Below the pieces are notes generated by a model, which saw only the letters and a list, made by a program, of their open reading frames with translations, searched no databases and had not been told where the DNA came from. Below, one piece after another: positions 9,434 to 16,996 of a stretch of DNA of 24,443 bases. A program made the translations under genes and the position numbers. Source of the DNA: a virus; IMG/VR virus record IMGVR_UViG_3300044701_000748, positions 1 to 24,443 of that record. One strand, written 5' to 3'. Within the stretch, counting starts at the first letter, position 1. Every line of letters begins with the position of its first letter.

Positions 9434-10101
9434 CTAGCTGGATTGGTTGAGCTTGCTCATTGCTGCTGCCTCCATAACTTGCAGGCCCTCCAGCAGCTCC
9501 CGCGGCTCTTCTACTGCGTACAGCTTAAACAGCCATTCGGCCGCTGTATAGTCCAATCCCGTCACTCCAGACATGCTGGTGCGCCATTGGGTTTGAAGGC
9601 GCAGAAACATCTGCACGATTTCCCAGTTGGATTGCCAGACCTGAAAGTTTTCCTCTGGTGGTGGAGGCAGATCTGGCAGCGTGATGCCCATGGCCGCGGC
9701 ATCGTCGGCGACCTCATCAACGACGCCGCCGCTTGTCCAATGCTCGGCGGCCTCGATCAGTTTTTTCGCTTGGCTCCCTGCAGGCTTTCAAAGTAGGCCA
9801 TGACAATGGCGCTCGCCAGCATTGGAACCTCAAGCAGATCCGCCATGCTTTTCTGGCTAAAAGGCACTTCTTTGCCTTCGTCATCGGTCACACCAGACCA
9901 GCCGACTAGCACCTCAGCCGCCACCTCTAAAGCCGATAGCTCATCGTTGCCGATGCCTTCGCTGATCTCTTGAATCCGCGATTGAGACTGGTGCTTGAAC
10001 TCGCAATCAAAGGTCTGGCGCTCAAAGCGGCCGCCATCGACAGGAATGTCGAAATGGACAGGCCAGCTGTAAGAGCCAGACCGCTTAAGGACGAAAGCCA
10101 A
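9434..10101 (-). CDS. Tail assembly chaperone frameshift product (gpGT-like), 222 aa
   Basis: This is a joint product of G and a T-like second frame made by -1 frameshifting at A AAA AAC (9766-9760). The zero frame reads ...AKRKN then stops. After the slip, reading resumes at CTG (9760-9758) and runs open for 23 codons (LIEAAEHWTSGG...) into the 85-residue frame starting MGITLPDLPPPPEENF at 9691, ending at 9434. That second frame resembles DUF1799: WQSNWEIVQMFLRLQTQW, GLDYTAAEWL, LLEGLQVMEAAAM. In lambda, G and GT act together as tape-measure chaperones; the T part binds the tube protein. The ATG at 9691 could also be an internal start, but no strong ribosome site is seen there. Confidence 0.85.
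9725..9766 (-). promoter_or_regulatory. Programmed -1 frameshift signal: slippery heptamer plus hairpin
   Basis: Read on the minus strand, the slippery heptamer A AAA AAC occupies 9766-9760, phased as X XXY YYZ in the G frame (CGA AAA AAC TGA). An 8-nt spacer (9759-9752) separates it from a perfect 7-bp GC stem, GCCGCCG (9751-9745) pairing with CGGCGGC (9731-9725) around a 13-nt loop. Heptamer type, spacer length and stem all match the known -1 frameshift design of siphovirus G/GT genes. The stop codon directly abuts the heptamer. Confidence 0.88.
9757..10101 (-). CDS. Tail assembly chaperone, lambda gpG-like
   Basis: This is a 114-residue protein between the tail tube and tape measure genes, the classic G position. 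It begins MAFVLKRSGSYSWPVHFDIP and includes RFERQTFDCEFKHQSQSRI, a beta-strand start common to this chaperone class, and a helical C-terminal half (ALEVAAEVLVGWSGV, FSQKSMADLLEV). The start is TTG at 10101, 2 bp after the tail tube stop; no in-frame ATG lies close by and no good ribosome site is seen, so it is probably translated by coupling. It ends at TGA 9759-9757 directly after the slippery heptamer, so most ribosomes would make G and a minority GT. Confidence 0.85.
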   Translation of the reverse strand: MAFVLKRSGSYSWPVHFDIPVDGGRFERQTFDCEFKHQSQSRIQEISEGIGNDELSALEVAAEVLVGWSGVTDDEGKEVPFSQKSMADLLEVPMLASAIVMAYFESLQGAKRKN

Positions 10102-10103
10102 GA

Positions 10104-11042
10104 TCAGGTGAAAGCGATACTCAGCTCATCATTGCCCGAACTGGTCGGAACTGCAATAAATGGCATGTTCAGCATCTGAACGCCATCCTGATCGCTATAG
10201 CTCAGGTTGCCCAGGTCCGACTGCGCAGTGGTCACCGTGCAGATGTTTCCGCCGGTGGTGCCGTGCTGGAAGGTGATGCTGCCGGTGCTGCTGCCAGTGG
10301 CAATGGCGAAAAAGTCCTTGTCCGTGATGGTCGGCGCTTCGATCACGATGGTGCCACTAGGGGCACGGTTGGTGATCATGATTTCCTTCGTGCAACCCAC
10401 CAGCTCGCGGTAGATCACATCATTGGCGATGCTGAAGTTGTAGGACTGCAGGCAACCGCTGTAGGAGAAGGCTGAGAAGTTGGTGGTGTTGCCAGCCTTG
10501 AAGATCAGCGGACTGGCCTGGTTGGCGTAGGTAGGGGTCGGCAGCGTCTCATCGGTCGGGGCGTTGTAGATGCCCGTCATGGAGAAGCTGATGACCGGGA
10601 TTTGACCCACTTCACCAGTGATCTCAAACGTGCCGCGGCAGCCGGTCACCTTATGGCGAATCCCATCTTCGTGGTAGTAGATGGTCACGCTCTCGAAGCC
10701 GCTGCTTTCAGGCGCGTAGGTGGCGCTGGTGCTGGTCACCAGGGTTTCGCTCAGGCCGCAGCTGCGCAGCACCGGACCATAGGCAGGGGCAGTGCCTGCA
10801 GCACCGGAGCCAGCCAGTTCAACCTCAAATGTCACCTCAACACGAGTCTGCGCCAGCAGCTGGTCAGCTTGCCCCATGTAAGGGCGCACCAGATCGCGGT
10901 TCACCGTGTCGGCGACCAGTGGCTGAATCTCAAGGTTGCGCACCAAGATGGCATTGCTCGACCCAGTAGGAGTCGAATCAGTGCCGTAGGTTGATTCAAT
11001 CTTCGCCAGGATCAGGCGCCGGCGTGTCAGAACTGAGGCCAT
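10104..11042 (-). CDS. Major tail (tube) protein, gpV-like role
   Basis: This is a 312-residue beta-rich protein in the major tail protein slot, just before the G/GT chaperones. It starts MASVLTRRRLILAKIESTYG and continues with NAILVRNLEIQP, a start shared by many phage tube proteins. Around 105-150 lies YYHEDGIRHKVTGCRGTFEI with GQIPVISFSMTG, another typical tube signature. Sequence is Thr/Ser/Gly-rich throughout, as usual for a secreted-like structural beta protein. The ATG at 11042 has GAGG 9 nt upstream. At 312 residues it is longer than lambda gpV (246), but gpV itself carries an added C-terminal Ig domain; I do not see a clear Ig domain here. Confidence 0.9.
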   Translation of the reverse strand: MASVLTRRRLILAKIESTYGTDSTPTGSSNAILVRNLEIQPLVADTVNRDLVRPYMGQADQLLAQTRVEVTFEVELAGSGAAGTAPAYGPVLRSCGLSETLVTSTSATYAPESSGFESVTIYYHEDGIRHKVTGCRGTFEITGEVGQIPVISFSMTGIYNAPTDETLPTPTYANQASPLIFKAGNTTNFSAFSYSGCLQSYNFSIANDVIYRELVGCTKEIMITNRAPSGTIVIEAPTITDKDFFAIATGSSTGSITFQHGTTGGNICTVTTAQSDLGNLSYSDQDGVQMLNMPFIAVPTSSGNDELSIAFT

Positions 11043-11160
11043 TGGTGGCTTCCTCGGGTGTTAGGTGGGGAGCCGGCTGAGTCCGCTCGACGAGCTTTCG
11101 CTTGCCGGTTTTCTTGTCGACCAGATAGCTGCCGCCCTGGCCTTTGTATTCGTCCATCAT
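10996..11160 (-). CDS. Small protein of 54 aa between U-like and tube genes
   Basis: A short frame starts at ATG 11160 (or the adjacent ATG 11157), 8 bp after the U-like stop, and ends in TGA at 10998-10996, overlapping the first 47 bp of the tube gene in another frame. The product begins MMDEYKGQGGSYLVDKKTGK and ends TPAPDPGED: a charged, Gly/Lys-rich head followed by a Pro-rich acidic tail. No known fold is recognised. It fills the only gap in the tail operon (11043-11168), and its stop inside the tube gene is consistent with translational coupling. Its own ribosome site is weak. I think it is real because the gap is otherwise unexplained and the residue pattern (KGQGGSYLVDKKTGKRKLVE) looks protein-like. 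Confidence 0.6.
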   Translation of the reverse strand: MMDEYKGQGGSYLVDKKTGKRKLVERTQPAPHLTPEEATNGLSSDTPAPDPGED

Positions 11161-11168
11161 CGTAGCTA

Positions 11169-11600
11169 CTACGGACTCTGAGCCAAATTAGCGACACGAG
11201 TCCGATACTTCACCACGAAATCGCAGGAGATCACACCAGATGGCTGGTCTGCCTCCTGCATGTCAAAACTCACTCCAGTCGGCTGCACGTCATAAGCGAA
11301 ACCGTTGCAGGTCAAATCCGCCATGATCTTGGCGTGCAGCGATTCGATGATCGGGTCAGCAACCTGATCTGGGATGTTGCCGCGCACGATCACTGCAACC
11401 CGCACCGTAAGGCTCCAATCCAGCGTCGGAGTGCTCGTCAGCTGCACGCAAACATCGCTGATCGGTTCGACCACAATCGCCGGCAGTTCGCCCCGCGCTA
11501 ACGGCTCCACTCGGCTGCGGTAGATCCGCGTGCCGACGTTGGTGGTATCGGTCAGGTTTGTGCGAATCCTGGCCAGGATCGACTCGCGGCGCGTTGTCAT
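11169..11600 (-). CDS. Tail terminator protein, lambda gpU-like
   Basis: This is a 143-residue protein, close to lambda gpU (131). It begins MTTRRESILARIRTNLTDTT, has a basic middle segment (IYRSRVEPLARGELPAIVVEP) and ends in a beta strand ISCDFVVKYRTR. This matches the alpha-beta plan of gpU-type terminators, which cap the tube after polymerisation and provide the surface for head joining. The ATG at 11600 overlaps the upstream C1q-like gene by 4 nt. Position just before the tube gene supports the call. Confidence 0.85.
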   Translation of the reverse strand: MTTRRESILARIRTNLTDTTNVGTRIYRSRVEPLARGELPAIVVEPISDVCVQLTSTPTLDWSLTVRVAVIVRGNIPDQVADPIIESLHAKIMADLTCNGFAYDVQPTGVSFDMQEADQPSGVISCDFVVKYRTRVANLAQSP

Positions 11601-12238
11601 GCGGATGCCACCTGGACCACTGTGCAGATGATGCCAGGGATGCTCGGATGCGAGAACGGGCTAGTAGCTGCAGCCTCTGCATGGATATAGGCCGCGACGT
11701 TGCTTGTTGCCCAAATCAGCTCGATGTAGTCACCAGCCACTAGACCCAACACAAAGTTCACCGTGCCGATCACGTTGCCATCAACGCCGCCATGGCTGCT
11801 GATGATGCTGAACTTGCTATCGCTAGCAGGCACATCGCCAGCGCTGCCGTCGTTGTTCTTGCGCAGCCAGACATTGATGTCGTGAATCTGTGAGTCGCTA
11901 TTGCTGAACTGGATTGAGAAGGTAATGCTATAGACCCCCGGATGGTCGACCGTCATGCGGCTATCCGAAATAAGCCTTACGCCACGGTTTGCCAGATCCA
12001 TCTGCCGCAGATTGATGGAGTAGGGCGTATTAGCAGCCGCGGCCACCTGCGAGGTGGTATCCCAGAACGATCCCCAATAGCCAGGGCAGCCGTGATACGG
12101 CAACTTATTCCAAGCCGTCAGGCCATCGCCGATCTTCAGGTTGTCGGTTTCTTTTTCGACGCCAGGTTCTCCTGCCATCAGCACTGGATTCAGCGCTGAC
12201 CACTGGCTGCGACTGTTGATTTTGAAGGGACCGCTCAT
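11597..12238 (-). CDS. C1q/TNF-like jelly-roll surface protein with phage-fibre N-terminal module
   Basis: This is a 213-residue protein not found in lambda. Residues about 5-50 (FKINSRSQWSALNPVLMAGE..., then KIGDGLTAWNKLPY) match a short module common at the N-terminus of phage receptor-binding and hyaluronidase-like fibres, which I know from many cyanophage and Firmicute phage proteins. Residues about 65-213 look like a C1q/TNF beta-sandwich: NTPYSINLRQMDLANRG, a GVYSITFSIQFSNSD strand pair, NVWLRKN, and GDYIELIW ahead of the C-terminal strand. Such domains trimerise and are often exposed. It overlaps FII-like by 4 nt at its start and U-like by 4 nt at its end, taking the place of lambda Z. 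A head or neck fibre, or a decoration spike, is the likeliest role, but this is inference. Confidence 0.65.
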   Translation of the reverse strand: MSGPFKINSRSQWSALNPVLMAGEPGVEKETDNLKIGDGLTAWNKLPYHGCPGYWGSFWDTTSQVAAAANTPYSINLRQMDLANRGVRLISDSRMTVDHPGVYSITFSIQFSNSDSQIHDINVWLRKNNDGSAGDVPASDSKFSIISSHGGVDGNVIGTVNFVLGLVAGDYIELIWATSNVAAYIHAEAAATSPFSHPSIPGIICTVVQVASA

Positions 12239-12513
12239 GTTCTTTGGATCCCAAGTTGGACAAACTTGCCGTCATCGAGCAGCATCGTCTCTCTGACGGT
12301 GTAAGCAGTCCCATCCACGGTGATCGAATCGCCGCGGATGAGACTGCCGAAGTTTGAGGTTCTGGCCGTCAGCGTGTAGTCGGTGGTAAGCACCATTCCA
12401 TCGCTGATTACCTGGCTAGGCATGTCCAGGATTCCGTTGGCGGTAGTGGCGCCAGCCGTACAGCTGACGCCGAAGTCCACCAAGAAACTATCCAGATCCT
12501 CAGTGATCGCCAT
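12235..12513 (-). CDS. Head-tail connector, lambda gpFII-like
   Basis: This is a 92-residue protein starting at ATG 12513. Its C-terminal half (RTSNFGSLIRGDSITVDGTA, then YTVRETMLLDDGKFVQLGIQR) follows the plan of lambda gpFII, where a GD-x-hydrophobic-x-hydrophobic hairpin is followed by DDG and a last strand. The N-terminal part includes LVDFGVSCTAGATTANGILD, an insertion typical of cyanophage and proteobacterial versions. gpFII closes the head-tail junction and docks the tail terminator. It lies 2 bp after the decoration-like gene and overlaps the C1q-like gene by 4 nt. Confidence 0.78.
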   Translation of the reverse strand: MAITEDLDSFLVDFGVSCTAGATTANGILDMPSQVISDGMVLTTDYTLTARTSNFGSLIRGDSITVDGTAYTVRETMLLDDGKFVQLGIQRT

Positions 12514-12515
12514 GA

Positions 12516-12896
12516 TCAGACGTACTTGGCAGAAGCCAGGCCAATCACAGCGACAGCACCAGCGCCAGAGCCACCGGCAACGGTTACAGAGACCTTCACG
12601 TAACGCTTAAGGGCGCTCACGTTCACGAAGATCTTTTGCAGCGAAGCAGTGTTAGCGGTGGTGGTGGTGAATCCGCCGCCGGTCACGTCGGTGTAGGAAC
12701 CGCCGGAGGTGTCGGATTCGGTCAGCTTCACGGCGTAGGTGATGCCAGCACCGCCGGCCTCGGCGTCCAGCAGCACAGCCATGTCGCCCTCATAGCCCTG
12801 CAGATCGATGGCAGAGCCGGTCCCGGTTGCAGCCACAACATCGTTGCGGAGCAGACCGAGGACCGTGGTCTTGGAACCAAGGTTGTGGATGGTCAT
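12516..12896 (-). CDS. Probable capsid decoration / small head protein
   Basis: This is a 126-residue beta-rich protein: TIHNLGSKTTVLGLLRNDVV near the start, AVLLDAEAGGAGITYAVKLT in the middle, SDTSGGSYTDVTGGGFTT, and the last strand RYVKVSVTVAGGSGAGAVAV. The pattern of short strands with Gly/Thr/Ser linkers is common in small structural proteins placed between capsid and connector genes in siphoviruses of many bacteria. It lies where lambda has decoration gene D or FI. I do not recognise a named family; decoration or head-completion is inferred from position. It overlaps the preceding gene by 4 nt (ATGA). Confidence 0.6.
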   Translation of the reverse strand: MTIHNLGSKTTVLGLLRNDVVAATGTGSAIDLQGYEGDMAVLLDAEAGGAGITYAVKLTESDTSGGSYTDVTGGGFTTTTANTASLQKIFVNVSALKRYVKVSVTVAGGSGAGAVAVIGLASAKYV

Positions 12897-13099
12897 GATT
12901 TTGCCCTCCGTCGAGGGGTAGATGGTTTAGGTGCAGGTTCAGTGATCTTCTCAATCACCTCGGCCACCTGAGCGGCGACCGCAACAGCCTTACCAATGCC
13001 AATCAACAGCTTGGCGTCGGAAGGGGAAGCCTCATGGACCTCCCCAATCCGAACAACCTGGCCTGCCAGCATTGATTGCCGTAGGACCTTGATCAACAT
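12893..13099 (-). CDS. Small conserved-type head-region protein, 68 aa
   Basis: This 68-residue product starts MLIKVLRQSMLAGQVVRIGE and has VHEASPSDAKLLIGIGKAVA, then an acidic helix and a Pro/Lys/Arg-rich tail ending TPRRRAKS. Small ORFs with an E-x-SPSDAKLLI-x-x-GKA motif lie directly after capsid genes in many siphoviruses; their role is not established. The ATG lies 2 bp after the capsid stop, and its own stop overlaps the next gene by 4 nt. The basic C-terminus could touch DNA or packaged head contents, but this is speculation. Confidence 0.7.
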   Translation of the reverse strand: MLIKVLRQSMLAGQVVRIGEVHEASPSDAKLLIGIGKAVAVAAQVAEVIEKITEPAPKPSTPRRRAKS

Positions 13100-13101
13100 G
13101 A

Positions 13102-15444
13102 TCAGAGGGTGTCGTTGCCGCGGCTGAAGGATTCAGGATGACGGACAGCGATGTCCACGTCCTGCATGGCCACCACGCGCACAGTCCCGGAGGTGCTGTG
13201 GGTGTAGGGGTCAACCATCAGATCCAGACCGGAGAAGTAGCCGATGATCAGGTCGGCGAAGTTGCCGAACCACAGATCGCCGGATGCCACCTGGTTGGAC
13301 AGCACACCGCGGTAGCCGTTCACCAGATCGCCTTCCATGACGAACAGACCGGAGCCTGCGTCCTTGGCCTTGGTCTTCAGACCACCGCGCATGGCGGCGT
13401 TCATCAGATAGACAGGAGTGCCGAGCAGGGCATTGCTGCCAGCCACGTCGCTCTCCAGTGCCACAACCTCAGCGAAGGTCGGGGTAGCAGCGGCGAAGTC
13501 CTCGGTGCCGATGCCGGTGGTGTTCTTAAGACCCAGGGGCTCGTTGCTAGCACCAGTGCCATACAGGCCGGCGTAGTCGATCTTCAGAGCGATCACGCGA
13601 GCCAGATCGCTGCGCACCATGTTCTCCACGTCGATGGAGGACTGAAGCATCAGCTTGCGGCTGTAGTCGGTGAAGGCAGCACAGGTGCGGGGCACCAGGC
13701 TCACTTGGTCGACGGTCTGCTGGGACTCGGTGGGGGAGCCGGACTCAGCCACCCAGTAGGCGGTAGCAGCGCCGGACTGGCGGGGGATAGCCACGTTGCC
13801 GGTCAGGCCGGTCAGCACGGTGGCGCCAGCTTGATCGAGAGCCGAAGCGTTGCGCAGCAGGTCGATGAAGGAACCAGCGTCCAGCTCGGTAGCGACCAGG
13901 TTGCCACCAGCGGAAGCGGTGCCGACGTTGAGGTCACGGCGCAGCACGTCCTGGGGAACAGTGATACCGCGGGACTGACGGCCGAGCTTTGCAGCAGCAG
14001 CATCAGATGCCTCGATCTCGAACGCAGCAGCCTCGCGGGCGTTGCGATCGGCCGGGTTAGCCAGATAGTTGATGGCACGCAGGAAGGAGAAGCTGCGGCT
14101 CTCCTTCTCGCTAAGGCCGATTTCAGCGGCGCTCATGGTGACGGGCTCCTGGGGAATGTCGAGCTTTTCAAGAACAGCGGCACGAGCCTCGTCGATAGAA
14201 CGACCAGACTCCACCAGCTGGCGGCCGAGATCGGCCATGCCGTGCTTATCGCACAGCGCAGAAATGCCAGCGATGCGGGAGCGCTCAGCCTCAGCGGCTT
14301 CGGCCCGCACCACGGCCAGATCGGGGGTGGTGTTTTCCATTGAAGGAATGGGATCAGGTGTTGGTGCTGCCGAAGCAGCTTCTTCGGTGGGCTCCAGCGA
14401 TCGGCCGATGCCCACCGTCTTGTCCGCCGGTATTGAGACCACGGAGATCTCATACGGCGACCAAGCAGTAGCAACAAAGTCGCCACTGCCGCGTTCCTCC
14501 ATCTTGTCAATGGAGTAACCGAAGGAGACATTTCGAAGAACGCCATCCTTCACATCACTCAAGACTTCTTGAGCGAATGGGTTGCGGCTGAACCGCACAC
14601 GCGCATAACCGCGGCGCTTTTTGCCGTCGATATATGCACGCTCCACAACACCGATCACACGGTCAGGGTTGTGGTTGAACAACAGCGGAGCGCCATCGTT
14701 CAGGCGACTAAGATCAGCCGCCTTGATCTCATGGCTCAAAATCTCGTTGCCGAAGTAACGAGCGACCGGATATTCAGAACTGAACGGGAACTCATAGGTC
14801 CGCTCTTCGATTTCATCAAACGCAGTCATCTCGCTGCGCTTGTATTTGCCCTCCATCGCCCGCAACGCTGCAATCTTCGTCAACGTCGAGAACCGATGCG
14901 CTACACGCACTGGCGTGTCCTCCCATCCCTGCTCTCCCTCGCGGAACACTGTGATCAGTGCCGCAGGATCGTCAGGCGTGCCATTGATCACCACCTCAGC
15001 ATTCGGCACATCAATCTGACCATCGCGCTCGATGCGGTCAATCTGGCCGCGTGCAGTGCCGCCGCTTGAATCCCATTGCACAAAATCACCGACCTTTAAG
15101 CCGTCAGGCTTTGCGCGATCAGCCTCGCCATCGCCAGTAGCTTCCTCAAACTCGATCGGATCAAAGTCGTGCTCAGCCAGCCACGCACGCGCTTCCGCCG
15201 GCGTGTACTGCGAACTACGGAACCGGATCGCTTGAATCTCGCTCTCGCCTTCCTTGATCCCATAGATGAAATCAATCCCAGCGCCACCTTCATCATTGAC
15301 GCGTTGCAGCGAATCAAACTGGTCGGGATCTTTCAACCGAGCAGCGTGCTCATTCGGATAGGGGCGCTCTAAGTCCACAGCGCTTCTGTCTTGTATTGCC
15401 TTGATTCTATCGGCCTTTGATGTAGCGCCTTCAATCGTCGCCAT
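13102..15444 (-). CDS. Prohead protease-scaffold-major capsid polyprotein with Tudor-like domain (780 aa)
   Basis: One uninterrupted frame holds several head modules. Residues about 45-103 (IRFRSSQYTPAEARAWLAEH) form a small module common at the front of phage proteases. Residues about 115-168 (GLKVGDFVQWDSSGGTARGQ ... NGTPDDPAALITVF) resemble the HVA1/Tudor-like domain. About 204-350 is an S78 (HK97 gp4-type) protease with APLLFNHNPDRVIG (His258), LRNVSFGYS (Ser307) and SPYEISVVSIPAD (Glu332). About 370-430 is a helical scaffold-like part (VRAEAAEAERSR). About 490-780 is an HK97-fold capsid, with PRQSGAATAYWVAESG and YGTGASNEPLGL. The protease would be expected to cut near 480-510 during maturation. 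The ATG at 15444 is chosen because AGGAGGTGA sits 6 nt upstream; the TTG at 15447 is too close. It overlaps the portal end by 14 bp. Confidence 0.93.
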   Translation of the reverse strand: MATIEGATSKADRIKAIQDRSAVDLERPYPNEHAARLKDPDQFDSLQRVNDEGGAGIDFIYGIKEGESEIQAIRFRSSQYTPAEARAWLAEHDFDPIEFEEATGDGEADRAKPDGLKVGDFVQWDSSGGTARGQIDRIERDGQIDVPNAEVVINGTPDDPAALITVFREGEQGWEDTPVRVAHRFSTLTKIAALRAMEGKYKRSEMTAFDEIEERTYEFPFSSEYPVARYFGNEILSHEIKAADLSRLNDGAPLLFNHNPDRVIGVVERAYIDGKKRRGYARVRFSRNPFAQEVLSDVKDGVLRNVSFGYSIDKMEERGSGDFVATAWSPYEISVVSIPADKTVGIGRSLEPTEEAASAAPTPDPIPSMENTTPDLAVVRAEAAEAERSRIAGISALCDKHGMADLGRQLVESGRSIDEARAAVLEKLDIPQEPVTMSAAEIGLSEKESRSFSFLRAINYLANPADRNAREAAAFEIEASDAAAAKLGRQSRGITVPQDVLRRDLNVGTASAGGNLVATELDAGSFIDLLRNASALDQAGATVLTGLTGNVAIPRQSGAATAYWVAESGSPTESQQTVDQVSLVPRTCAAFTDYSRKLMLQSSIDVENMVRSDLARVIALKIDYAGLYGTGASNEPLGLKNTTGIGTEDFAAATPTFAEVVALESDVAGSNALLGTPVYLMNAAMRGGLKTKAKDAGSGLFVMEGDLVNGYRGVLSNQVASGDLWFGNFADLIIGYFSGLDLMVDPYTHSTSGTVRVVAMQDVDIAVRHPESFSRGNDTL

Positions 15445-16996
15445 CAATCACCTCCTCCTCCTCGACCTCTTCTACCTCGCCCATGGGTGCTTCCGTATCG
15501 CCGAACGGATCCACCACGCCCGTTGGCTTGTGCTGGCTAGCGCCGCCATCGGTCACCTCACTCGGGTCGGTGTCGGTGACGATGTTCAGCTCATCCAACA
15601 GCGCCAGCTCTCTCTGACGCGCCACCAGCACATCGTCCAGATCACTGCCCTGTTCAGCGATCACCTGGCCCAACGTCTTAAATCCGCAGCGCACAGCAGT
15701 CTTGTACGCCTCGACCTCCTTCATCGGATCCACCCATTCCCAGCTACGGGCGACCCACCTGCTAGCGCGATAGCGCTCAGGATTGGTTTCATAGCCCGGC
15801 AGGTTGATCTCACCGCTCAGCACCGCCATGTCCAGCCATGCGTTGAATACCGGCTGCAGGAAGTTCTCGATCATGTACCGCTGCAGCACCCGGTAGGTAT
15901 CGCGCTCCTCCAACAAGCTCAACCTGCTGCTGCTGTAGTTGGTCTCTGAAAAGTTCTTGCTGATGCTCTCAAAGCTCACGCCTAAGCCAGCAGCCACGGC
16001 ACGCAGCATCGACCGGGTGAAGGGCTCCAACTGGCCATCGGGTGCATTCAAATCAGGCACCGTCACCTGTTGACCGGGGTCCAAATACTTAAAGACACCA
16101 GGCTGGAAATCACTCACCCGCTCGCCTTCGTAGACCTCATCAGGCGTCAGCTCACCCTCAGGGCTGGTGATGAATCCCATCAGCGCACTGCTAGCCCGTG
16201 CACGCACCACCTCGGCCTCCTCATAGCCCTGCAGCATGTGCAGCCGCATCAATGTCGAGGCGAACCACGTCACGCCCCTGGTCTGGCCCGGACGGTCAGA
16301 AATAAACAGGTGCAGCACCTCACTAGCAGGCACCCGGATCCGGCGCCCATTGGTCCGGGCATTGCCCGCATAGGTATCGCCCGGATGGTTCGCATAGAAG
16401 TGGTAAGCCTGCGGGCGTAGGTACTGATCTACCTCGATGCCCATCCGCACCGTGTTGCCGGCCGCGGCCTGCGGCACATCGTCATCAATCAGATAATCCG
16501 CCTCCAGCACCTGCAACGCAAAGGGCACTTTTGAATCGCCAAATGGCCGGCGAATCATCCGCACAAAGACCTCGCCGCTTTCCGCCAAGCTGCGGACCAG
16601 CAGCGATTGCATGTCATAAAAACCGAGCAGCCCGCTGACATCACAGCGGTTCTTGTTCATCCATTGCTCGAACGCCTCGTGGATCTGCGCGTTCATCACC
16701 TCATCCAACCGCCCGCCACGCAGCATCCGCACCTGCCCTTGGTGCCGAATACCGTGGCCGATCACGTTGTTCTGGATCGCCCGCAGTGCCTGCCGCGCAT
16801 AGTCGTTGTCGCGGCACAGCTGCCGCGCACGGTTGCGCAACGACTTAAAGCTCGACTTGATCTCACTATCAGCGCTGGTGCCACTGGTCACCCAGTCGCT
16901 GGTCAGCCTGCTCACCCGCGCACCCAGGTATGCCCTTTGCCGCGGCCGTACCGGCTCGAATCCCATCGCCTTGAACAGCCGGGTGCGGAGTCCCAT
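15431..16996 (-). CDS. Portal protein, lambda gpB family
   Basis: This 521-residue protein is near the length of lambda gpB (533). It forms the dodecameric DNA gate at one capsid vertex. Family landmarks are the N-terminal RARQLCRDNDYARQALRAIQ then NNVIGHGIRHQG (about 50-85), LLVRSLAESGEVFVRMI, VLEADYLIDDD, the stem/clip region with VLHLFISDRPGQTRGVTWFA, and the C-terminal FSETNYSSSRLSLLEERDTY. It ends in a strongly acidic tail (VEEVEEEEVIDGDD) whose codons include the capsid ribosome site. The ATG at 16996 overlaps the gpW-like stop by 1 nt (TAATG). The order W-B-protease/capsid is as in lambda. Confidence 0.96.
   Translation of the reverse strand: MGLRTRLFKAMGFEPVRPRQRAYLGARVSRLTSDWVTSGTSADSEIKSSFKSLRNRARQLCRDNDYARQALRAIQNNVIGHGIRHQGQVRMLRGGRLDEVMNAQIHEAFEQWMNKNRCDVSGLLGFYDMQSLLVRSLAESGEVFVRMIRRPFGDSKVPFALQVLEADYLIDDDVPQAAAGNTVRMGIEVDQYLRPQAYHFYANHPGDTYAGNARTNGRRIRVPASEVLHLFISDRPGQTRGVTWFASTLMRLHMLQGYEEAEVVRARASSALMGFITSPEGELTPDEVYEGERVSDFQPGVFKYLDPGQQVTVPDLNAPDGQLEPFTRSMLRAVAAGLGVSFESISKNFSETNYSSSRLSLLEERDTYRVLQRYMIENFLQPVFNAWLDMAVLSGEINLPGYETNPERYRASRWVARSWEWVDPMKEVEAYKTAVRCGFKTLGQVIAEQGSDLDDVLVARQRELALLDELNIVTDTDPSEVTDGGASQHKPTGVVDPFGDTEAPMGEVEEVEEEEVIDGDD
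15448..15456 (-). promoter_or_regulatory. Perfect Shine-Dalgarno site for capsid polyprotein
   Basis: The minus strand reads AGGAGGTGA, a nine-base complement of the 16S anti-SD tail, ending 3 nt before a TTG and with 6 nt between GGAGG and the ATG at 15444. It sits inside the GAG/GAG/GTG codons of the acidic portal tail (EEEEV), so coding sequence and ribosome site are shared. It is the strongest ribosome site I found in the window, fitting the need for hundreds of capsid copies per virion. Confidence 0.85.

Noticed and set aside
13138-14343. Plus-strand open frame of 401 codons antisense to the capsid gene
   Set aside because: It exactly mirrors the strongly biased capsid codons, lacks any domain and is rich in Gly/His/Val typical of antisense shadows.
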